Shown here: in pieces, positions 1-5,284 of the stretch
Position numbering within the stretch: position 1 is the first letter of the stretch
How the letters are laid out: every line of letters begins with the position of its first letter
Origin: CAYNGH01 sp964396845
Lineage (GTDB): Bacteria > Vulcanimicrobiota > JAJTBE01 > CAYNGH01
Length of the DNA: 7,449 nt
NCBI GenBank assembly: GCA_964396845.1
Contig: CAYNGH010000162.1
Coordinates: 1 to 7,449, forward strand
Reading direction: 5' to 3'
The notes under the pieces: generated by a model
The model's input: only the letters and a program-made list of their open reading frames with translations
Database searches by the model: none
Told to the model about the DNA's origin: nothing
Made by a program: the position numbers and the translations under genes

Positions 1-149
1 AGAAAAAAATTGCAAAAGATGCTCCCTATGTGTTTTTATGGAATCAGGAAGCAGTGGTGGGAGTGAACCGCCGGGTCCGGGGACTGGCACCGCCATCACC
101 GGCAGGGCTTCTGTCCCGGCCGGAAAATATTTGGATGGAAGATAAATAA
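1..149 (+). CDS. ABC transporter substrate-binding protein, peptide type (C-terminal fragment)
   Basis: The frame that begins at base 3 is open from the window edge and ends at TAA 147-149, giving the last 48 residues of a longer protein. The fragment reads IAKDAPYVFLWNQEAVVGVN and then RRVRGLAPPSPAGLL, ending with ENIWMEDK. A buried 'aP-h-hLW' strand, a following 'v-G' segment and a tryptophan near the end are typical of the C-terminal lobe of family 5 extracytoplasmic solute-binding proteins (DppA/OppA-like), which deliver peptides or similar solutes to an inner-membrane ABC importer. This is family recognition from a short tail, so the substrate cannot be named. The gene converges on the minus-strand DUF4340 gene with only 7 nt between the two stop codons, and no terminator hairpin separates them. 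Confidence 0.72.
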   Translation, partial: KKIAKDAPYVFLWNQEAVVGVNRRVRGLAPPSPAGLLSRPENIWMEDK

Positions 150-156
150 CTCCTGT

Positions 157-1569
157 TCAATGATCAGTTTCACCAGATGCATCTGCAGATTTCATCAGGT
201 TTTCTGCCATCTTTTTAAGATCCTGATACCGGGGTTCGTTGACTATAACCACCACATCCTCGCCTCTGACCCTGGCATACCGGAGATCCTCATCTTCATC
301 CCGGACCTTGCCACCATAGGTTATGGTATAAATATTCTCACCATCGGCCTTTGTCCCTTCGATTACCATATCGGGACTGTCCAGACCGTAAAAAGCGTCA
401 TCTTCAGTAACAAAACGGGCATCCCACGCATACATGTTGGCGGAATTGCGAAGCACCGCCATCACCGGGCCTGTATCCAGCTTCTTTCTGACAGGGGAAT
501 GCATCTCCCACAAATCTGCTGATTCATCACTGCGGGCGATTTTAACAACCCTGTCGGGGAGGGTGATGGTGAGAGTTCCCACAGCTTCAGGCTCATCGGC
601 TACCATGGTTCGCCGGACAAAATTGGATGGGGGAGTCTTGAACTTCTGCTCTTCAAATATGCGAAGGCCGTAAAGTTCCGGGGCTCCCTTCACCATGGCA
701 TAAATTTCTCCTTTTATCTGGTCAGCCTTGCCAATCCTGATAGTTATCGGCTCCCCGGCATCCCTCAGATAGACTTCGCCATAGATGGCTGTTTCATTCA
801 GGCCGAATTCTTCACGGTTTTCTGGGGTATCTTCGTAAAATTCATTGACCCGAATGTCCAGAAAATTTCTGATGTAGCTCTCAGCCTCGGTGGAGCTGGG
901 CCGGGGGATTGGTGGTGACTTGATGACCCAGCCCTCATCACTTCGAGTAAAAAGATAAGTATGCTGAGGATTGTTGACTGCAAGACCCTCTACTTGATCT
1001 ATTCCTGCGGTAAAAAGCTGTTTGTCCCGGTAGTCGGAAATATTTCTTTCCAGGTTGAACTTGAATCCAGCAGGTGCCATGAAAAGCTGGGGTTTATCGG
1101 GCAACTTGGCATAGAAACTGCGCCCGTCAACGGTGACATCTCCCAGAAGGATCCTGTGTTCTGTGCCGGCAACCTTGAAAGCCACCTGGAAGGCAGGCTC
1201 CAGGAGTCCGAATTTTATCAGGTCTTCTTCCGTAGGGGTTTCCCGGAGTATCTGTTCTTTTTTTAAGGAAACCAGGGATTGGGCAATCCCATGAATTATT
1301 CTGTCATCGGCAATGGAATCTTTCGGTTCCGTCATACGCCAGGTCCCTTCATCCAGAACAAAAGAAACAACCCCTTTTACAGGTTCCTGATGACGGATGA
1401 TGGTGATGGATTCAACCTTCTCCAGATCTATCAGGTCCGTGCCGAATACCTGGGACTCTTTGATTTCCTGTTGTTTCTGCTTCGGTTTTATCCTGCGTTC
1501 ATATATCAGATAAAACCCTCCCAACAGGATAAAAAGGATGGCAATTATTGCTGTTCTTCTGAAGTTCAC
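157..1569 (-). CDS. Membrane-anchored protein with three DUF4340-like repeats
   Basis: Fourth and last gene of the minus-strand operon. I chose the GTG start at 1569 (470 aa, beginning VNFRRTAIIAILF) because AAAGGAG at 1578-1584 lies 8 nt upstream; a TTG at 1611 would add 14 residues but would overlap the GldG-like gene and lacks a comparable ribosome site. Residues about 6-24 form one membrane helix followed by a positive stretch (YERRIKPKQKQ), so the bulk is probably periplasmic. Three units repeat. Each has a Trp-x-(M/I)-x-(S/E)P-like opening (W77, W214, W354), a (F/Y)GL motif (FGL 120-122, FGL 255-257, YGL 394-396), then 'h-h-G' and a 'YA-h' strand. This is the pattern of DUF4340, a family that commonly sits beside GldG-like genes. 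The biochemical role is unknown; a part of the ABC complex acting outside the membrane is inference. Confidence 0.85.
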   Translation of the reverse strand: MNFRRTAIIAILFILLGGFYLIYERRIKPKQKQQEIKESQVFGTDLIDLEKVESITIIRHQEPVKGVVSFVLDEGTWRMTEPKDSIADDRIIHGIAQSLVSLKKEQILRETPTEEDLIKFGLLEPAFQVAFKVAGTEHRILLGDVTVDGRSFYAKLPDKPQLFMAPAGFKFNLERNISDYRDKQLFTAGIDQVEGLAVNNPQHTYLFTRSDEGWVIKSPPIPRPSSTEAESYIRNFLDIRVNEFYEDTPENREEFGLNETAIYGEVYLRDAGEPITIRIGKADQIKGEIYAMVKGAPELYGLRIFEEQKFKTPPSNFVRRTMVADEPEAVGTLTITLPDRVVKIARSDESADLWEMHSPVRKKLDTGPVMAVLRNSANMYAWDARFVTEDDAFYGLDSPDMVIEGTKADGENIYTITYGGKVRDEDEDLRYARVRGEDVVVIVNEPRYQDLKKMAENLMKSADASGETDH

Positions 1570-1577
1570 TGGAGCTT

Positions 1578-1584
1578 CTCCTTT
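1578..1584 (-). promoter_or_regulatory. Ribosome binding site deciding the GTG start of the DUF4340 gene
   Basis: On the minus strand AAAGGAG occupies 1584-1578, and an 8-nt spacer leads to GTG at 1569-1567. It lies just past the TAA stop (1588-1586) of the GldG-like gene, so translation of the two genes is probably coupled. This site is the reason to prefer GTG over the TTG at 1611. Confidence 0.7.
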
Positions 1585-1585
1585 G

Positions 1586-3004
1586 TTATCTCCTGAGCCA
1601 TTTGACAGCAACCCCCGTCAGGATGACCAGGGCCGGCATCATTATCATAGACAGGAAAAAAATGTTATTCTTGTCCTGCTCTTTTAAATAAAGGGGGAGT
1701 GTCTTGGTATGCCGTGGCCTGATTGATATGAGATTTTCCTGCTGGGTGAGCCATGAAACGCTGTTTAAAAAGATGTTGGAGTTACCCTGCTGAGGCAGGA
1801 ACTGGTTGGAGATAAAGTCCACACAGCCAAAAACCACCATCCGGGATTCCCTGACGCCGGCATCCTCGGCATCTTCGGGATCTTCATCGGGAGGCCGGTT
1901 TCCATTCACATCCAGACCTGATTTTACCGGATCCGTATCACTGCCGGCGACACCGATGATTAACGGCCCTGGCTTGTCAACTCCTTCTTCGTAGCTGATC
2001 TGAGCGTTTCTCTGGGGACGCCGGGCTTCGCCCCAGGAGCCTGGGGCCGGTGCGCTGGTTTTAACCAGGGGAGCCCAGAACTTGTTTTTAGGCCTGGGGG
2101 ATACAAAGTCCAGGGATCTGGAAAAGGGGAAAAAGGTGATCAGATGAAAGTCCATGGTGATGGGATGTTCTTCATAGCTGGTGGCCACGGGGATGTAAAA
2201 CTCCCCCCCCATAGCCTTGCTGACCCGGTCAATTACAATATTGTCGTCAACAACAAGGCCTTTTTCCTGAAGCAGGGAAAACAGCCGGGGTGTATTGCGC
2301 CAGGGTTCAAAAAGAAACATCACCGCACCGTAACGGTTCAGATATTCCCTGATGACTTCAATCTCGTGATCCATATAGGGGGTCTGAGGGCCGGCAATGA
2401 TCAGCAGGTTGCAGTCATCGGGAATCTTATCAACGGATATGAGGCTGATGGTGCTGACCTGATATGCTTCTTTTTCCAGCTCTTCCCGGGCGCCGGATAT
2501 GTCTGGGTTTTCCTGTCCCTGGGTGGATCGTTCTCCATGACCTGTGACAAAATAGACATGTTTTTTCTCGGAACGGGTCAGGTTTAAAATTGCATTGGTA
2601 ATGGCCTGTTCTTCTACTCTGGTTACCACTTCCCGGCGATCATTTCCACGAATCACAATGGCATCGGGCTGGGTTAGTTTGTATTCCCGGGCCAGAGCAG
2701 GATTCTGATTGGTTTCCAGGGATGCAATGGTGATTTTTTTTGAATGATAGCGGTATTGATCCAACAGGTTTTTTGCGGATTCAGAAAAATTGCTCCCCCT
2801 GCTGTGAAAAATATCCACCTCGATATCCGACTGCAACCCCTGCAGAACTTTGACAGTTTGATCCGACAGGGTGAATATCTTCTCCTGGGTCATGTCAAAA
2901 CGTTTATTGTTGTGATATGATATGAGCATTACCACCACCACTATGCCCAGGGTCAGAATTATGGCAGTTACAGTATTCAGCCCGTATTTGAATGTGTTTT
3001 TCAT
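1586..3004 (-). CDS. GldG-like ABC transporter auxiliary protein
   Basis: 472 aa, ATG start at 3004 with GGGAGG about 11 nt upstream. The layout is that of the 'ABC-type uncharacterised transport system, gliding auxiliary' family (GldG; ABC_transp_aux). There is a membrane helix at about 12-30, then an RFDMTQEKIFTLSDQT segment (35-50) typical of the family. A HVYFVTGHGE strand-turn follows (149-158), then a LLIIAGPQTP strand (200-209), a NRYGAVMFLFEPW segment (223-235), and near the end a 'FISNQF...NSVSWLTQQENLISIRPR' block. A second helix at about 448-468 is followed by KWLRR. Both ends are therefore membrane-anchored, with a large domain probably outside the inner membrane. Residues about 361-388 form an acidic, Gly/Pro-rich loop (DEDPEDAEDAG) that looks like a disordered insertion. 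In Flavobacterium, GldG works with GldF and GldA; outside that setting the role is not established. Confidence 0.85.
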   Translation of the reverse strand: MKNTFKYGLNTVTAIILTLGIVVVVMLISYHNNKRFDMTQEKIFTLSDQTVKVLQGLQSDIEVDIFHSRGSNFSESAKNLLDQYRYHSKKITIASLETNQNPALAREYKLTQPDAIVIRGNDRREVVTRVEEQAITNAILNLTRSEKKHVYFVTGHGERSTQGQENPDISGAREELEKEAYQVSTISLISVDKIPDDCNLLIIAGPQTPYMDHEIEVIREYLNRYGAVMFLFEPWRNTPRLFSLLQEKGLVVDDNIVIDRVSKAMGGEFYIPVATSYEEHPITMDFHLITFFPFSRSLDFVSPRPKNKFWAPLVKTSAPAPGSWGEARRPQRNAQISYEEGVDKPGPLIIGVAGSDTDPVKSGLDVNGNRPPDEDPEDAEDAGVRESRMVVFGCVDFISNQFLPQQGNSNIFLNSVSWLTQQENLISIRPRHTKTLPLYLKEQDKNNIFFLSMIMMPALVILTGVAVKWLRR

Positions 3005-3038
3005 TCTGTTTCAATCCTCCCGGATTCAAGGGGTGTCA

Positions 3039-3809
3039 TCAGCCTCTCCACTTGCGGATTTCCAGCATCTGAAGAGTAAGAAAGATAAAGATAAAAATAA
3101 AGCAGATAAAGTAAACCAGGTCATGGGTGTCAATTATGCCCTTGACAAAGTTCTGGAAGTGATTCACCATCGCCAGCTGTTCGATGATTTCTCCCATTCT
3201 GGGACTGAGGGCAAATTTGCCGGCGCCCATAACCCAGAAGATTAAAAGCCCTCCTACAGTCCCCAGAGCGGCAGTCACCTGGTCTGATGTCAGGGACGAT
3301 ATCCACATGCCGAAGGCGAGAAAAGCAAGGGACAAAAGGAAAAGCCCCAGGTATGACGATCCGATTATTCCCCAGGGAGTGGGGGTGATATATCGGGTAA
3401 AAACTATCATATAGACAATGGAAAAGCCATATATGAACAGCATGACCATTAGAGCCGCAAGAAATTTGCCCATGATTATCTGCATTTCTGTCACCGGGTA
3501 TGTGAAGAGCAGTTCCATGGTGCCTAATTTTTTTTCCTCGGAAAAAAGCCGCATGGTGATAACCGGTATGAGAAAAATCATCAGAAAACCCATCAGGCTG
3601 AACAGGGGCGATAGAACTCCATCCACCGGGTTGGTCCTGCTCATCATATGCATTGAACGGGTGGCATACATGCTCATCTGGCTGTAGCGGATCATCAGCA
3701 CATAAAAATAATACCCGGTTATTATCAGATAAAAGGTAAAAAAAACATAGGCAATGGATGAGTTGAAGTAATTCCTCAGTTCTTTTTTAAAAATCTGGAA
3801 TGTATTCAT
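3039..3809 (-). CDS. ABC-2 type permease, GldF-like
   Basis: 256 aa with six likely membrane helices at about 20-40, 69-88, 114-137, 147-170, 178-198 and 230-248, the normal size and topology for an ABC-2 permease. The cytoplasmic loop after helix 2 reads RLFSEEKKLGTMELLFTYPV (87-106), the E-E-x-x-x-GT-x-E-LL pattern that marks GldF-type and related ABC-2 permeases and is thought to contact the ATPase. The ATG at 3809 overlaps the TGA of the ATPase gene in an ATGA (3809-3806), a strong sign of translational coupling and of a stable ATPase-permease pair. The next gene starts 34 nt after its stop. The family exports or moves lipids, polysaccharides, drugs or proteins, but nothing in this sequence identifies the substrate. 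Confidence 0.9.
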   Translation of the reverse strand: MNTFQIFKKELRNYFNSSIAYVFFTFYLIITGYYFYVLMIRYSQMSMYATRSMHMMSRTNPVDGVLSPLFSLMGFLMIFLIPVITMRLFSEEKKLGTMELLFTYPVTEMQIIMGKFLAALMVMLFIYGFSIVYMIVFTRYITPTPWGIIGSSYLGLFLLSLAFLAFGMWISSLTSDQVTAALGTVGGLLIFWVMGAGKFALSPRMGEIIEQLAMVNHFQNFVKGIIDTHDLVYFICFIFIFIFLTLQMLEIRKWRG

Positions 3810-4849
3810 GCTTTCTCTTCCGTCACTTTCTCCACAACTTCCTCCCGGGCTTCCTGCTGTGAATCAGTTTTGCTTTTCCCCCCGGCTTCATCTTCGACGG
3901 GAGTGTCCGAGGGTATCTTGTCGGGGACAATCTTGCGGAAAATTTCTTCTACGGATACTTCCCCGGGGCTTATATCCACAAGCCTGTAGCCGGCGGATAC
4001 AATACGGGAGGCAATCTCCCGGCGGGCTTTGTAGTCCCTGGGCGCCAGCATTTTGAAAGTGTAAACTTCCTTGTCCACCTTCCCGGCATCCCGAACTTTT
4101 TTGACTCCTTCCATCCCCTTGAGCAGGGATTTTATCCGGTCTGCAGGGCCTTCCACGGTGACCTTCAGCCGGGTTGAATCAAAGAGGCGATCTGCCAGGT
4201 TTTCCCTGGTGTCGAAGGCCAGCAGTTCTCCCCGGTCGATAATTAGAATCCGGTTGCAGACCTGTTCGATTTCATGCAGAATATGGGTGGACAGAATTAC
4301 TGTGGATTTTCCGCCGAAACTTCGGATGAGGCTTCGAATGTCGATTATCTGTTTGGGATCCAGGCCCACAGTGGGTTCGTCAAGGATCAAAACCGGCGGA
4401 TCATTGATGATGGCCTGGGCTATGCCGACCCTCTGGCGGTATCCCTTGGAAAGATTGCCGATGAGAAATTCCCGGACATTGTCCAGTCCGCACCGGTCAA
4501 TGGCACTTTCAACTCCATCGGTGAGGGCCTTTCCCCGGAGTCCCTTCAGGGAGACGACGAAATCAAGAAAATACTCCACCGACATATCCGTGTACAGAGG
4601 GACATTCTCCGGCAGGTATCCCACGTTTTTTCGCACTTCCAGGGACTGGGTCAGAACATCATAGCCTGCCACCTGGGCTTTTCCCTGGGTAGGGGGGAGA
4701 TAGCAGGTGAGAATCCTCATGGTTGTGGTTTTTCCCGCAGCATTGGAGCCTAAGAATCCAACAATTTCACCTTTTTCCACTTCAAAGGAGATGTTTTTCA
4801 CTGCCTGGACCGACCCGAATTTTTTTGAAATGTTTTCTGCCTTTATCAA
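3806..4849 (-). CDS. ABC transporter ATP-binding protein, GldA-like
   Basis: 347 aa, first gene of the minus-strand operon. The start is TTG at 4849, supported by GGGAGG (4864-4859) 9 nt upstream; the nearest upstream ATG in this region runs into a stop. A complete nucleotide-binding domain is visible: Walker A GSNAAGKTT (34-42), a GYLPE Q-loop-type segment (77-81) with Glu where many ABC proteins have Gln, signature LSKGYRQR (133-140), Walker B VLILDEP (153-159), D-loop GLDP (162-165) and switch His189. Residues about 220-305 match the DUF4162-type tail common in ABC-2 ATPases. The last roughly 40 residues are highly charged (EDEAGGKSKTDSQQEAREE) and probably disordered. It should hydrolyse ATP to power the GldF-like permease encoded next. 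All catalytic motifs are intact. The exact transported substrate is unknown. Confidence 0.92.
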   Translation of the reverse strand: MIKAENISKKFGSVQAVKNISFEVEKGEIVGFLGSNAAGKTTTMRILTCYLPPTQGKAQVAGYDVLTQSLEVRKNVGYLPENVPLYTDMSVEYFLDFVVSLKGLRGKALTDGVESAIDRCGLDNVREFLIGNLSKGYRQRVGIAQAIINDPPVLILDEPTVGLDPKQIIDIRSLIRSFGGKSTVILSTHILHEIEQVCNRILIIDRGELLAFDTRENLADRLFDSTRLKVTVEGPADRIKSLLKGMEGVKKVRDAGKVDKEVYTFKMLAPRDYKARREIASRIVSAGYRLVDISPGEVSVEEIFRKIVPDKIPSDTPVEDEAGGKSKTDSQQEAREEVVEKVTEEKA

Positions 4850-4858
4850 GTAATCTTT

Positions 4859-4864
4859 CCTCCC
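4859..4864 (-). promoter_or_regulatory. Ribosome binding site deciding the TTG start of the ATPase gene
   Basis: GGGAGG on the minus strand, 9 nt before TTG 4849-4847. It supports the unusual TTG start, which gives the expected family N-terminus (MIKAENISKKFGSVQAVKNI). Confidence 0.7.
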
Positions 4865-4913
4865 TTCATCCCTGGGGATGGAGGTTTGGGTGTTTTTTTG
4901 CCATTCCGTTGCA

Positions 4914-4976
4914 GGGGACAGTTTATATAAAAATGCAGTTTTTCCTCTTTTTTGCTGAAATTTGACAATAGTCCCC
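4914..4976. repeat. REP-like segment with GGGGAC/GTCCCC inverted ends
   Basis: GGGGAC at 4914-4919 is mirrored by GTCCCC at 4971-4976, with an AT-rich 51-nt interior. Short GGGGACA/TGTCCCC-type ends are familiar from intergenic repetitive extragenic elements in several bacterial lineages, often tied to REP-associated transposases. Only 6 bp pair perfectly and there is a single copy in this window, so the repeat identity is inference. Confidence 0.3.
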
Positions 4977-5023
4977 GTCGATAAAGCAGGATAAATATTT
5001 CAAGTGTTGTCCTGTTTTTTGCT

Positions 5024-5098
5024 TGACGGATTACACCTATCGAACCATATGTTTTTCTGGAGGATCCGCCACATGACCGTTGCTTTTATCCGTCATGT
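5024..5098. repeat. Two mutually exclusive inverted repeats
   Basis: TGACGGAT (5024-5031) is the exact inverse of ATCCGTCA (5088-5095). ACATGAC (5071-5077) is the exact inverse of GTCATGT (5092-5098). Both pairs use bases 5092-5095, so only one could form at a time in RNA. They lie at the inferred start of the minus-strand transcript, so they could equally be protein-binding sites on DNA. Function unproven. Confidence 0.35.
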
Positions 5099-5125
5099 AT
5101 TATAGAATAGTATAAGACAAAGCAA
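5099..5125 (-). promoter_or_regulatory. Candidate promoter for the ABC operon
   Basis: On the minus strand a perfect TATAAT (5104-5099) lies 15 nt after TTGCTT (5125-5120). The -10 box is ideal, the -35 box matches 3 of 6 bases of TTGACA, and the spacer is shorter than the usual 17. Transcription would start near 5092. No better minus-strand candidate was seen nearer to the ATPase start. Confidence 0.35.
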
Positions 5126-5142
5126 GGTTTGTGTTTTATAAT
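5114..5142 (+). promoter_or_regulatory. Candidate upstream promoter for the lipoprotein gene
   Basis: AAGACA (5114-5119), a 17-nt spacer and a perfect TATAAT (5137-5142) on the plus strand. Its -35 box abuts the -35 box of the minus-strand candidate, so two polymerases probably could not occupy both together. Confidence 0.4.
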
Positions 5143-5220
5143 GGCAAGGACCAATATTATTAACTACAGAAAAACTGCCCGTTACTGACCAGTCATCGAA
5201 TAAACCGGGATTTACTTCCA

Positions 5221-5238
5221 AAAAGGACTTGTCCTTTT
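5221..5238. promoter_or_regulatory. Operator-like palindrome over a -35 box
   Basis: AAAAGGAC-TT-GTCCTTTT has perfect 8-bp arms around a 2-nt centre and covers all six bases of the downstream promoter's -35 hexamer (5229-5234). The 2-nt centre is too tight for a good RNA hairpin, and a dimeric repressor or activator site is the simplest reading. No regulator gene is in the window. Confidence 0.4.
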
Positions 5239-5257
5239 ACTGGCGAAATGTTCTAAT
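5229..5257 (+). promoter_or_regulatory. Candidate proximal promoter for the lipoprotein gene
   Basis: TTGTCC (5229-5234), 17-nt spacer, TCTAAT (5252-5257): 4 of 6 and 5 of 6 matches to the housekeeping consensus. The start point would be near 5264, leaving a leader of about 20 nt before the lipoprotein start. Confidence 0.45.
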
Positions 5258-5284
5258 GATAATATTCTTTGAATAGGGAGACTG

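Larger units (their letters stand above)
4850..5284. other. Divergent intergenic control region
   Basis: This 435-nt AT-richer gap separates the minus-strand ABC operon from the plus-strand lipoprotein gene. I see no convincing gene in it and no tRNA or recognised riboswitch. It does hold candidate promoters facing both ways (5099-5125 minus, 5114-5142 plus, 5229-5257 plus), a near-palindrome at 5221-5238, two overlapping inverted repeats within 5024-5098, and a GGGGAC...GTCCCC segment at 4914-4976. If the minus promoter is right, the ABC operon has a leader of roughly 240 nt; the upstream plus promoter gives the lipoprotein gene a leader of roughly 135 nt. Confidence 0.7.

Noticed and set aside
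1570..1611. Longer TTG start for the DUF4340 protein
   Set aside because: It would overlap the upstream gene's end by 26 nt. The extra 14 residues (MLSNGSGDNKGEAP) come from that overlap, while GTG 1569 has an ideal AAAGGAG site.
2144..2587. Open 147-aa frame on the plus strand inside the GldG-like gene
   Set aside because: Antisense to a well-supported gene; hydrophobic shadow of the opposite strand and no ribosome site that stands out.
4071..4664. Open 197-aa frame on the plus strand inside the ATPase gene
   Set aside because: Antisense to an intact ABC ATPase with all motifs; the translation is Ser/Arg-rich shadow sequence without a domain.
4962..4990. Perfect TTGACA on the plus strand as a -35 box
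   Set aside because: No acceptable -10 hexamer lies 15-19 nt downstream, and it is more than 300 nt from the lipoprotein start.
5073..5105. Tiny 11-codon reading frame (MTVAFIRHVLL) with a good GGAGG site 9 nt upstream, possibly a leader peptide
   Set aside because: No convincing plus-strand promoter lies upstream (TTGACG at 5023 has only a poor -10), the candidate plus promoters start after it, and the peptide has no codon run suggesting attenuation.
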